Part shown: positions 45,611-53,729 of the stretch, piece after piece
Layout: every line of letters starts with the position of its first letter
Position numbering within the stretch: position 1 is the first letter of the stretch
Origin: Nevskia sp964451925
Lineage (GTDB): Bacteria > Pseudomonadota > Gammaproteobacteria > Nevskiales > Nevskiaceae
Direction of reading: 5' to 3'
Length of the DNA stretch: 64,000 nt
Assembly: GCA_964451925.1 (NCBI GenBank)
Contig: CAYVKA010000016.1
Location: 20,142-84,141, forward strand
Program-made: the position numbers and the translations under genes
The notes under the pieces: generated by a model
Databases searched by the model: none
Told to the model about the DNA's origin: nothing
The model's input: the letters and a program-made list of their open reading frames with translations, nothing else

Positions 45611-48124
45611 TCAGGTGACGGGAACGCCCCAGTAGACCAGCCCCAGTTCCAGCGGCACCGCCGCATGTTCGTGAAACGGCACCAGGCGCGGAGTGAAATG
45701 GCCCGGCGGACGGTCGGTTTGCAGTTCGGCTTCGTAGACATGGCCGTTGCTGGCGCCGCCGATGGCGGCGCCGCGGCGCATGGCGGCAAGCAGCGGCGCG
45801 CCGCCGGCCGGCGCATCGGCATACAGCTCGACAGCCACGGTGTCCGCCGCGATCTCGCCCAGGTAGGTGTGCAAGCTGAAGTGCAGGGACCCACCCTGGC
45901 GCTGGCACTGGAAATTGCCGAAATGGATCTGATGCCAGCCCTGGCGCAGCGCCGAGGCCCAGGCGTCCAGCTCCCTGGCCAGATGCGCTCCGTCGGCCGA
46001 GCGGCGCGCCAGTGCGGCTGCCGCCGGGGAGTAGGCGGTTTCGACATATTCCCGCAGCATGCGGTTGCTGCTGAACTGCGGCGCGAGCTGCGCCATGCTG
46101 GCACGCATTTTCTTCACCCAGCCCTCGGCCAGGCCATCGGCGTTGCGCTGGTAGAACAGGGGCACGACCTGATCCTCCAGCAGCCGGTATAGCGCTTCGG
46201 CTTCGTTCCGGTCCTGCGCGGCGTCGTCGGCGCCGGCGCCGTCGAGTTGCCAGCCGACCTCCGGTGCATAGGCTTCAGCCCACCAGCCGTCCCGTTCCGA
46301 CAGATTGAGTCCGCCGTTGACCAGCACCTTCATGCCGGATGTGCCGCAGGCCTCCCAGGGCCGCCGCGGCGTATTGAGCCAGACGTCGACACCGTGGACC
46401 AGTTCATGGGCCAGATCGATGTCATAGTCTTCCAGGAACACCACGTGCGGCCGCATATCCGGGCGCCGGATGAATTGCGCCCATTGGCGCAGCATGTTCT
46501 TGCCGGCTTGGTCCTGCGGGTGGGCCTTGCCGGCGACGATCAGCTGCACCGGGCGGCTGCCGTGGCCCAGCAGCCGCGCCAGGCGATCCGGCTCATGCAG
46601 CAGCAGGTTGGGGCGCTTGTAGGATGTGAAGCGGCGGGCGAAACCCAGCGTCAGCACGTTCGGGTCGAGCATGTGGCGGGCCTGCTCCGCCAGTGCGCCG
46701 TCCTGGCCGCGCCGATGCAGTTGCCGCACCAGGCGTTCGCGCACGAAACCGATCAGGTCGCGGCGCTGACGGCTGCGCAGTTCCCACAAGGTGCGGTCGT
46801 CCAACGCTGTGATGGCCGGCGCCAGTTCGTGCGGGTCGCCCATCCAGCGCCCTTTGCCGCAGGCCTGCGTCCACAATTCGTCCGCCCAGGCGGAATCCCA
46901 GGATGGCACGTGCACGCCATTGGTGATGTGCCCGATCGGGACCTCGTGGGCTGGCCGGCGCGGAAACAGCTGCTGATAGAGCAGGCGGCTGACATCGCGA
47001 TGGATGCGGCTGACGGCGTTGATGCTGCCGCAGACGCGCAGGCCGAAGCACGCCGGATTGAACGGTTCGCCGGTTGCGGCCGGATTGGTCCTGCCCAGGG
47101 CCAGGAAGTCCTCCGGCTCGATGCCGCTGCGGCCCAGCTCCTGATTCAGATACTTGAGCATCAGCGGCGCCGGAAAGGTGTCGAACGCGGCCGCTACCGG
47201 CGTGTGCGAGGTGAACACATTGCCGGGGCGCGTGGCCCATAGCGCCTGCTGGAAGCTCAGCGAGTCGTGCAGCATGCGCTCGCGGACGCGCTCCAGCGCC
47301 GCCAGCGCGGCCGGCCCTTCGTTGATATGGCAGACCTGCGGTTGCAGGCCGAGCGCGGCGAGGGCGCGCCAGCCGCCGATGCCCAGCACCAGTTGCTGCA
47401 CCAAGCGGGTTTCCGCCTCCGCGGGATAGAGGTTGGCGGTGATGCCGCGGTCGCCCGGGCCGTTGCGCGGATCGTTGCAGTCCAGCAACAGCAGCATGGC
47501 GCGGCCAACCCGCACCTGCCACACGCGGATCAGCAGATTGCGGCCCGGCAGCGCCAGCGCCATGCTGAGGGGGACGCCGGCGGAGTCCAGCGCCGGGGCG
47601 ATCGGCAAAGCGGCCGAGGCCGTCGGCGGATACAGTTCGTGCTGCGTGCCGTCGGCATCCAGCATCTGGCGGAAGTAGCCCTGGCTGTACAGCAGGCCCA
47701 CGCCGATCATCGGCACGCCCAGGTCGCTGGCGGTTTTCAGCTGGTCGCCGGCCAGGATGCCGAGACCGCCGGCATACAGCGGCAAGGCTTCGGTCAGGCC
47801 GAACTCCAGGCAGAAATAGGCCACCAGCGGAGCCTTGGCGCTGGCGTGCTGCCAGCCGGGCTGACCGAGATATTCGGCGCGCAGCATGGCCAGGCGCGCC
47901 ACCTGCGCAACGAAGTCGGGATCGCGTGAATGCTCTTCCAGCGATGCCTGGGACACCAGTTGCAGGATCAGCCAGGGATTGCGCGTTTCAGCCCAGATTT
48001 CCGGCGACAGCCGCTGCCACAGGCGGTCCGCGGCATGGCTCCAGGACCAGCGCACGTTGAGCGCCAGGTCCGGCAGGGCTTCGAGGCCCTCGGGCATCGG
48101 ACGCGACAGCGCCTGTGTGCTCAT
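45611..48124 (-). CDS. glgP: Second alpha-glucan phosphorylase (GT35 paralog)
   Basis: An 837-residue glucan phosphorylase releasing glucose-1-phosphate. Blocks match the family: YFCLEFGLTEALPLYAGGLG, HINEGPAALAALERV, HITNGVHVPSWDS, GFARRFTSYKRPNL, VWLNTPRRPWEACGTSGMKVLVNG with the pyridoxal-phosphate Lys. It differs widely from the glgP at 36397-38949, so it is an old paralog, not a recent copy. I start at ATG 48124 (MSTQALSRPMPEG). A 50-codon ORF ends 4 bases upstream. It has its own FNR box and lies ahead of the main glycogen operon. Confidence 0.93.
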   Translation of the reverse strand: MSTQALSRPMPEGLEALPDLALNVRWSWSHAADRLWQRLSPEIWAETRNPWLILQLVSQASLEEHSRDPDFVAQVARLAMLRAEYLGQPGWQHASAKAPLVAYFCLEFGLTEALPLYAGGLGILAGDQLKTASDLGVPMIGVGLLYSQGYFRQMLDADGTQHELYPPTASAALPIAPALDSAGVPLSMALALPGRNLLIRVWQVRVGRAMLLLLDCNDPRNGPGDRGITANLYPAEAETRLVQQLVLGIGGWRALAALGLQPQVCHINEGPAALAALERVRERMLHDSLSFQQALWATRPGNVFTSHTPVAAAFDTFPAPLMLKYLNQELGRSGIEPEDFLALGRTNPAATGEPFNPACFGLRVCGSINAVSRIHRDVSRLLYQQLFPRRPAHEVPIGHITNGVHVPSWDSAWADELWTQACGKGRWMGDPHELAPAITALDDRTLWELRSRQRRDLIGFVRERLVRQLHRRGQDGALAEQARHMLDPNVLTLGFARRFTSYKRPNLLLHEPDRLARLLGHGSRPVQLIVAGKAHPQDQAGKNMLRQWAQFIRRPDMRPHVVFLEDYDIDLAHELVHGVDVWLNTPRRPWEACGTSGMKVLVNGGLNLSERDGWWAEAYAPEVGWQLDGAGADDAAQDRNEAEALYRLLEDQVVPLFYQRNADGLAEGWVKKMRASMAQLAPQFSSNRMLREYVETAYSPAAAALARRSADGAHLARELDAWASALRQGWHQIHFGNFQCQRQGGSLHFSLHTYLGEIAADTVAVELYADAPAGGAPLLAAMRRGAAIGGASNGHVYEAELQTDRPPGHFTPRLVPFHEHAAVPLELGLVYWGVPVT

Positions 48125-48128
48125 GGGG

Positions 48129-48281
48129 CTAGGTCCGCAATTGCCGTTCCAGGGGGAGCGAATCCGGCATGGCTGTCGGGTTGGCGTGGGCGGTGGACGC
48201 TCCAAGGGCATCGAGCAACGGCTGCACGCCGCTTTTGCGCGGAGGCGGCAGAGCGACGGTGTCGGGAAGCCGGATATCCAT
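48129..48281 (-). CDS. Possible 50-residue leader protein ahead of the second glgP
   Basis: A short ORF from ATG 48281 to TAG at 48129, ending 4 bases before the glgP start. It lies 30 bases or so after the transcript start predicted from the FNR box. The sequence (MDIRLPDTVALPPPRKSG, then LLDALGASTAHANPTA) is Pro/Ala-rich with no known domain. The Shine-Dalgarno is weak. The tight spacing to glgP suggests translational coupling, but it may not be a functional protein. Confidence 0.4.
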   Translation of the reverse strand: MDIRLPDTVALPPPRKSGVQPLLDALGASTAHANPTAMPDSLPLERQLRT

Positions 48282-48317
48282 CGTGTGACAGCCCTGTGCT
48301 TGCTTTGGCAGGCGCAC

Positions 48318-48360
48318 AGGATGCGTCGATGGAGTGGGGTGCGGCATTGATCTGAATCAA
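48318..48360 (-). promoter_or_regulatory. FNR/ANR promoter of the second glgP
   Basis: On the minus strand a perfect box TTGATtcagATCAA (48347-48360) precedes a weak -10 CATCCT (48318-48323) at 23 bases, the class II layout. Confidence 0.78.
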
Positions 48361-48394
48361 AGTGCCCCCGGTCGGAATACGGCGGCCGCAGGGC

Positions 48395-48422
48395 AAAAAA
48401 AACGGGCAGCCGGAGCTGCCCG
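48395..48422 (-). terminator. Intrinsic terminator of the first PF04185 gene
   Basis: On the minus strand a 7-bp stem (CGGGCAG/CTGCCCG, 48403-48422) is followed by a run of eight T. It is about 40 bases after the stop of the phosphoesterase gene. Confidence 0.85.
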
Positions 48423-48463
48423 TTGGGTGAAGCCGGCGCGGCGGTCAGGCCGCGTCGTTGCCG

Positions 48464-50137
48464 TTACTGCAGGACGTCGCTGAAGTCGCCCATGGCCGTG
48501 CTGCCATTGGCCTTGAGTGCGGCGTCGCGGGCCGCCAGGCCCGGCAGCTGGGTGGCGTCCAGGCTCCAGCGGCGGATGATGAAGCGCAGGATCGAGGCGG
48601 TATCGAACTGCGTGTGATCGACCGTGCCGTTGTGCTTGGCGGCCAGCGGCGAGATGATGATCGCAGGAATGCGCGTGCCCGGGCCCAGCAGGTCGCCCTT
48701 CGGCGGGGCCACGTGATCCCACACGCCGCCGAATTCGTCGTAGGTGATGACGATCAGCATGTTCTTGTACTGCGGGCTGGCCTGCAGCGCGCTGACCACA
48801 TTGGCGATGTAGGCATCGCCACTGGCCAGGTTGGTATAACCTTCGTGCTGGTTGTTGAGGCCTTCCGGCTTGTAGAAGGCGACCGGGGGCAGGGTGCCGG
48901 CCTTGGCATCGTTGATCAGGTCGTTGTAGTCCTTCAGGTGCGCCGTGCGGGCGGCCTGGTGGGCGACCGGATCAAAGGCGGCGTAGTAGTTGAACGGCTG
49001 GTGATGCGTCTGGAAATCGATGTTGGTGCTGTCCGAAGTGCCGTTCGAGTTGGTCTTGTAGATCACCGTGCGGGCCGCGGTCGGATTCTGCGTACCATCG
49101 GTCACGGCGGCATTCCAGGAACCGGAATACCAGGCCCAGTTGACGTTCTTGGCGTTCAGCAGGTCGCCGATGGTGGCGTTGGTCAGCGCCGGCAGCGTGG
49201 TCGCCTTGGACGGGTCGGCATAGAGCAGGTCGTTGCCGTTGGCGTCGGCCGGCAGGTTGCCGCTGGGCTGGAACGCCGGCTGCATGGTGTTGACGGCGCG
49301 GTAGCCGTCACCGGTGCCGAAGTAGTCCAGCGGCGCGATGTTGCCGGTCTTCAGGCTGGGCGGCGCGCTCAGTGCGGAGGGCGGCGTGGTGCCGCTGCTC
49401 TGGGCCAGCTGCGGCACGCCGTTGACGGGCGACCCCAGCACGTTGATCGTGGCCTTGTTGCCGGTCACGAAGCTGGCCGGAGCCGTCGGCGCGCAGGCGC
49501 AGATCAGGTACTGGTGGTTGAGGAAGGAGCCGCCGTAGGCGGCCGCGAAGAAGTTGTCGGCCAGCACATACTGCTGGGCCAGGCTGTAGATCTTGGACTT
49601 GCTGGTGTCGAAGTGGCCCATGGTCAGGCCGCCGGCGTCAGCCCAGGCGGCGAACATGTCGTTCTTGCCGCCGTTGATCTCCATCTGGTTCTCGAAGAAG
49701 CGGTGATACAAATCGCGGGTGATGCTGGTGCTGTCCAGCGTGACGCCGGAGCTGGCGGTGAAACCGGTCTCGACCGGGAACGGAGCATTGGGCAGGCCGG
49801 TGCTCTGCGCCTGGCTGATCGGCTGGGCGGCGCCCGCGGCGGTGACGCCGCCCCAGGTCGGCGGCAGCGAGGTCAGCACGGTGGCGCCGTCGCGGTCCTT
49901 CTGCGGGACATAGGCGGACGTCGGCTTGCCGCTGTTGTCCAGCACGTCGCTCAGGCCATGCGCGCCGGGGAAGTTGCCGAAGGTGTTGTCGAATGCGCGG
50001 TTTTCCGCGTAGATGAACACCACGTTCTGCACCTGGCTGACCGGATCCGGTGTGCTGCTGGTGCTGTCGGTGCCACAGGCGCTCAGTGCTCCGGCGAGTC
50101 CCAGGAAGAACGGCGCTGCATAGACCACTTTTTTCAT
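48464..50137 (-). CDS. PF04185 phosphoesterase lipoprotein (acid phosphatase/phospholipase C type)
   Basis: A 557-residue exported lipoprotein; the lipobox ALSAC gives lipid Cys21. The alkaline-phosphatase-fold domain shows VVFIYAENRAFDNTFG at the start (Glu/Asn metal ligands), the GGSFLNHQYL block around the nucleophile, and IVITYDEFGGVWDHVAPP (Asp/Glu and Asp-His metal ligands). The D-E form of the last motif is like phospholipase C members. It would free phosphate from phosphoesters outside the inner membrane. The start ATG 50137 has GGGGAG upstream. It is divergent from the dihaem cytochrome gene, and a phosphate-box-like site lies upstream. Confidence 0.88.
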   Translation of the reverse strand: MKKVVYAAPFFLGLAGALSACGTDSTSSTPDPVSQVQNVVFIYAENRAFDNTFGNFPGAHGLSDVLDNSGKPTSAYVPQKDRDGATVLTSLPPTWGGVTAAGAAQPISQAQSTGLPNAPFPVETGFTASSGVTLDSTSITRDLYHRFFENQMEINGGKNDMFAAWADAGGLTMGHFDTSKSKIYSLAQQYVLADNFFAAAYGGSFLNHQYLICACAPTAPASFVTGNKATINVLGSPVNGVPQLAQSSGTTPPSALSAPPSLKTGNIAPLDYFGTGDGYRAVNTMQPAFQPSGNLPADANGNDLLYADPSKATTLPALTNATIGDLLNAKNVNWAWYSGSWNAAVTDGTQNPTAARTVIYKTNSNGTSDSTNIDFQTHHQPFNYYAAFDPVAHQAARTAHLKDYNDLINDAKAGTLPPVAFYKPEGLNNQHEGYTNLASGDAYIANVVSALQASPQYKNMLIVITYDEFGGVWDHVAPPKGDLLGPGTRIPAIIISPLAAKHNGTVDHTQFDTASILRFIIRRWSLDATQLPGLAARDAALKANGSTAMGDFSDVLQ

Positions 50138-50184
50138 CGAATACTCCCCATTGCAGACGGTGTTAAGAAACGTGAACTTGCGGC

Positions 50185-50218
50185 AGTATCGACGCCGAAT
50201 GTGACACCCAGATGTAGC
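50185..50218 (-). promoter_or_regulatory. Weak phosphate-box-like promoter of the first PF04185 gene
   Basis: On the minus strand GCTACAT (50212-50218) and GTGTCAC (50201-50207) are two half-sites 11 bp apart. The second matches CTGTCAY at six of seven positions, the first at only three. A -10-like GATACT (50185-50190) follows after 10 bases. Confidence 0.35.
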
Positions 50219-50265
50219 GCAAACGGCAGGTCATCAGCCGGCGCGGCGCGCGGGGCGGCGGCCGG

Positions 50266-50300
50266 TTGTCACATCGGTGACATGAATGGGCGCCTAGCAT
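50266..50300 (+). promoter_or_regulatory. Phosphate-box-like promoter of the dihaem cytochrome
   Basis: Half-sites TTGTCAC (50266-50272) and GTGACAT (50277-50283), 11 bp apart, match CTGTCAY at six and five of seven positions. A -10-like TAGCAT (50295-50300) follows after 11 bases, the spacing of E. coli Pho promoters. The site is also nearly palindromic. Confidence 0.55.
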
Positions 50301-50308
50301 CCAAGCTT

Positions 50309-51646
50309 ATGCAAACTGCTCCTGATCGGACCCCCGTGGCGCCGGTGCGTCATGCCGTGCACCGCGGTCTGGCCTTGCTGCTGGTGCTGGCCCTGCTGCC
50401 CTGGACCGGCCATGCCGCAACGCCGGCCGCTGCTGCAAAGGCACCGTCGGCGGCGGCCGAGGCGCCGTTCTACGCCATGAACTTTCCGCGGACGCCGAGC
50501 GCCAGGGAGCTGACCGAGGTGGGGCGGGTGATGTTCTTCGACCGCTCGCTGTCGGCCTCGGGCCGGATGGCCTGCGCCAGTTGCCACGATCCGCGCTTCG
50601 CCTACGGCCCGCCCAATGCCGCGGCGGTGCAACCCGGCGGCGCAGACCTGAAACTGTCCGGTACGCGCGCGGTGCCGTCGCTGCGCTATCTGCAGAGCGT
50701 GCCGCCGTTCTCGGAGCACTACTACGACAATGACGGCAATGACAGCGTCGATCAGGGACCGGCCGGCGGACGCACTTGGGATGGCCGCGCCTCCTCGGCC
50801 CACGAGCAGGCGCAGCTGCCGCTGTTCTCGCCGCTGGAAATGGCCAACCGCGATGCGCAGCAGGTTGTCGCCAAGGTGCAGGCGGCACCTTACGCGCAGC
50901 AGTTCCAGGCGACTTTCGGCGAAGGCATCTTCAATGACCCGCAGCTGGCGTTCAAGGGAATCCTGATGGCGCTGGAAACCTTCCAGCAAAGTCCCGCCGA
51001 TTTTTACCCTTACAGCAGCAAGTACGACGCCTTGCTGCGCCATCAGGCCCGGCTGACGCCGCAGGAACTGCGCGGGCTGGCCTTGTTCAACAATCCGGCC
51101 AAGGGCAATTGCGCCAGCTGCCATCCCAGCGGCATCCACCAGGGCGCGTTCCCGGCTTTTACCGACTTCGGCTATGTCGCCGTCGGCGTGCCGCGCAATG
51201 CGGCCATTCCGGCCAACCGCGACAAGGTCTATTTCGATCTGGGTCTGTGCGGGCCGGCGCGCACCGATCTTGCCGGCCATGCCGAATACTGCGGCCTGTT
51301 CCGCGTGCCTTCGCTGCGCAACGTGAGCCGGCGCAAGGTGTTCTTCCACAACGGCGCGTTCCACAACCTGGAGCAGGTGGTACGCTTCTACGCGCAGCGC
51401 GACACCAATCCCGGCAAGTGGTATCCGCGCCGGCGCGACGGCAGCATCGACAAGTTCAACGACCTGCCGCCGCCATACCGGCAGAACGTCAACATGGAGG
51501 TGCCCTTCGGCGGCAAGCCGGGTGAGCGGCCGTTGCTGACGGAGCCCGAGATCCGCGACATCGTCGCCTTCCTCGGCACGCTGAGTGACGGCTACGTGCC
51601 GCCCCCCGATGTGGACAAGCAGTCCGGCGCGGCAGAACAGCCCTGA
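50309..51646 (+). CDS. Dihaem cytochrome c peroxidase/MauG-family protein
   Basis: A 445-residue exported dihaem protein. A signal peptide (RGLALLLVLALLPWTGHA-A) precedes two haem sites, CASCH at residues 89-93 and CASCH at 268-272. The family blocks GRVMFFDRSLSASGRMACASC, GRTWDGRASS and VAFLGTLSDGY are clear. Such proteins reduce peroxide or oxidise a protein or small-molecule partner. The best start is ATG 50309. It lies 9 bases after the predicted -10, has no Shine-Dalgarno, and might be leaderless; GTG codons at 50336 or 50345 are alternatives. It is next to PF04185 genes on both sides. Confidence 0.88.
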   Translation: MQTAPDRTPVAPVRHAVHRGLALLLVLALLPWTGHAATPAAAAKAPSAAAEAPFYAMNFPRTPSARELTEVGRVMFFDRSLSASGRMACASCHDPRFAYGPPNAAAVQPGGADLKLSGTRAVPSLRYLQSVPPFSEHYYDNDGNDSVDQGPAGGRTWDGRASSAHEQAQLPLFSPLEMANRDAQQVVAKVQAAPYAQQFQATFGEGIFNDPQLAFKGILMALETFQQSPADFYPYSSKYDALLRHQARLTPQELRGLALFNNPAKGNCASCHPSGIHQGAFPAFTDFGYVAVGVPRNAAIPANRDKVYFDLGLCGPARTDLAGHAEYCGLFRVPSLRNVSRRKVFFHNGAFHNLEQVVRFYAQRDTNPGKWYPRRRDGSIDKFNDLPPPYRQNVNMEVPFGGKPGERPLLTEPEIRDIVAFLGTLSDGYVPPPDVDKQSGAAEQP

Positions 51647-51698
51647 CCGGGCTTGCGTCCGGGCGACGTTACATTTCTTAACGCCCGAAGCGGCGGCG

Positions 51699-51732
51699 TA
51701 ATCACCATTGCTTCATCTTGTCTTCCTAACCT
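51699..51732 (+). promoter_or_regulatory. Weak phosphate-box-like promoter of the second PF04185 gene
   Basis: Half-sites TAATCAC (51699-51705) and GCTTCAT (51710-51716) share the TCA core at 11-bp spacing but match CTGTCAY at only four of seven positions each. TAACCT (51727-51732) lies at -10 distance. The region aligns with the stronger site upstream of the paralog at 55637. Confidence 0.4.
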
Positions 51733-51801
51733 CGCGCCGTTGGCGTATCCGCGATCGTTCAGATGCGGATTTTCCTCATCGCGCACTAGGGAGCTTGGCG
51801 A

Positions 51802-53589
51802 ATGTTCAAACGTACGGGAGTGTGCCTGGCGGTGGCCGCGCTGGTCGGCATCGCGGGATGTTCGGACAACAATAACAGCACGTCGGGCAGCAGCTCTGGC
51901 GATCCGGCAGCGAATCTGGCTACCGCCACGCCAATCAAGCATCTGGTGGTGATCTACGGTGAGAACGTCTCGTTCGATCATTACTTCGGCACGTATCCGG
52001 CGGCACAGAACAATACCGGCGAGGTCAAGTTCACCGCCGCGTCCGGTACGCCCACCGCGAACAACCTGAAGACTCCGCTTGATCCGAGCAACGGCTTCGC
52101 CGCCATCAGCGGCATCGATCTGATCAACAACAATCCGAACGCCACCAACACCGGCAACGGTGCCGGCGCCACCAATCCGTTCCGCCTGGCACCTTCGGCC
52201 GCCGCAACCGCCGACCAGGGCCACAACTACAAGCCGGAGCAGCAGGCTGCCGACGGCGGCAAGATGGACGCTTTCCCGCAGTACACCGGCACCTCCGGCC
52301 CGCCTCCCGGCGCGCCGGCCCAGGGATCGACCAAGGGGCTGGTCATGGGGTACTTCGACGGCAACACCGTTACCGCGTTGTGGAACTACGCGCAGCACTA
52401 TGCCCTCAACGACAACTCCTACACCACCGTCTACGGCCCCTCCACGCCGGGCGCCATCAACCTGATTTCCGGCCAGACCAACGGCTTCGCCACCACCAAC
52501 AAGACCCCGCCCAGCGGCGTCGACCCGGTGACCCTGTTCTCGGCCAGCCACGCCGTGGCCGACGGCAATGGCGGCATCAGCATGATCGGCGACACGGACC
52601 CGCAAGGCGACGTCTGCTCCACCGCCGCCGACCAGAACACCATGAGCGGCAAGAACATCGGCGACCTGCTCAGCGCCGCCGGCATCAGCTGGGGTTCCTT
52701 CATGGGCGGCTTCGACCTGACCGTGACCAACGCCAACGGCACCACCGGCTGCGGCCGCCTCACCGTGGGCGTCACCGGCGCCGGCGCCGCTTCCGCCGAC
52801 TACATTCCGCATCACGCCTGGTTCCAGTACTACGCCACGACACAGAATCCGACCCACGCGCGTCCGAGCGCCATCAGCGCCATTGGCAGCAGCGTCGAAA
52901 GCGACGGCAAGACGCCCGAGCCGGCCAATCACGAATATGACAGCCACGACCTGTTCGACGGCATCAATGCCGGCGTCCTGCCCGCGGTCAGCTTCGTCAA
53001 GGCGCCGGCCTACCAGGACGGCCATGCCGGTTACTCGGATCCGCTGGACGAGCAGAACTTCGTGGTCAGCGTGGTCAACGCGCTGCAGAATTCCAAGTTC
53101 TGGGCCAGCACTGCCGTGATCGTTGCCTATGACGATTCCGACGGCTGGTACGATCACCAGATCGCTCCGGTGGTCAACCCCTCCGCCACCGCGGCCGACC
53201 AGCTCAATGGCAACGGGGTCTGCCAGAGCAGCACCTCGCAGCAGGGCATCACCGTGCCGGCCACGCCGCTGCTCGGCAATGCCGGCAAGCCGGTGCAGGG
53301 GCGCTGCGGCTATGGCACGCGCCTGCCGCTGCTGGCGATCTCGCCCTTCGCCAAGACCAACTACGTCGACCATACCCTGACCGACCAGTCTTCGATCCTG
53401 CGCTTCATCGAGGACAACTGGCTCAAGGGCCAGCGCATCCAGACCGGTGGTTCGTTCGACACCATCGCCGGGCCGATCAACAACATGTTCACCTTCCAGA
53501 CCAGCAGCGTCAGCGCGGCGACGGTCGATGCGGCGTCGCGCAAGCTGATTCTCGACGCCAGGACCGGCACCGTGTCCAAGGGCAACTAA
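51802..53589 (+). CDS. PF04185 phosphoesterase lipoprotein (AcpA-like)
   Basis: A 595-residue exported lipoprotein with lipobox VGIAGC (Cys20). Metal and active-site blocks are VVIYGENVSFDHYFGTYP, GPSTPGAINLISGQT (nucleophile region), and IVAYDDSDGWYDHQIAP. The DD...DH form resembles AcpA acid phosphatases more than phospholipases. A low-complexity Asn/Ser stretch follows the lipid Cys. It is a close paralog of the gene at 55637, sharing the start MFKRTG and most motif text, and lies in tandem with it, separated by the multicopper oxidase gene. The start ATG 51802 follows GGGAG. Confidence 0.88.
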   Translation: MFKRTGVCLAVAALVGIAGCSDNNNSTSGSSSGDPAANLATATPIKHLVVIYGENVSFDHYFGTYPAAQNNTGEVKFTAASGTPTANNLKTPLDPSNGFAAISGIDLINNNPNATNTGNGAGATNPFRLAPSAAATADQGHNYKPEQQAADGGKMDAFPQYTGTSGPPPGAPAQGSTKGLVMGYFDGNTVTALWNYAQHYALNDNSYTTVYGPSTPGAINLISGQTNGFATTNKTPPSGVDPVTLFSASHAVADGNGGISMIGDTDPQGDVCSTAADQNTMSGKNIGDLLSAAGISWGSFMGGFDLTVTNANGTTGCGRLTVGVTGAGAASADYIPHHAWFQYYATTQNPTHARPSAISAIGSSVESDGKTPEPANHEYDSHDLFDGINAGVLPAVSFVKAPAYQDGHAGYSDPLDEQNFVVSVVNALQNSKFWASTAVIVAYDDSDGWYDHQIAPVVNPSATAADQLNGNGVCQSSTSQQGITVPATPLLGNAGKPVQGRCGYGTRLPLLAISPFAKTNYVDHTLTDQSSILRFIEDNWLKGQRIQTGGSFDTIAGPINNMFTFQTSSVSAATVDAASRKLILDARTGTVSKGN

Positions 53590-53641
53590 GCAGGCGGTTG
53601 CGCAGTCCGGCCGGGTACGCTTCCGGCCGGCGCTGCGAAAG

Positions 53642-53685
53642 GGGCGGGCATGCAGCCTTTCCAGGCGCATGCCCGCCCTTCTGTT
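53642..53685 (+). terminator. Intrinsic terminator after the second PF04185 gene
   Basis: A 12-bp perfect stem (GGGCGGGCATGC, 53642-53653, and its complement 53667-53678) with a 13-base loop, followed by TTCTGTTT. Confidence 0.75.
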
Positions 53686-53691
53686 TATAGT
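53686..53691 (+). promoter_or_regulatory. -10-like element before the multicopper oxidase
   Basis: TATAGT matches five of six positions and lies 39 bases before the TTG start. Any -35 would fall in the preceding terminator stem, so an activator may be needed. Confidence 0.3.
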
Positions 53692-53729
53692 GCGGCCAGC
53701 GCCGCGTCCCGAAACTCCGGATTGCCGAC

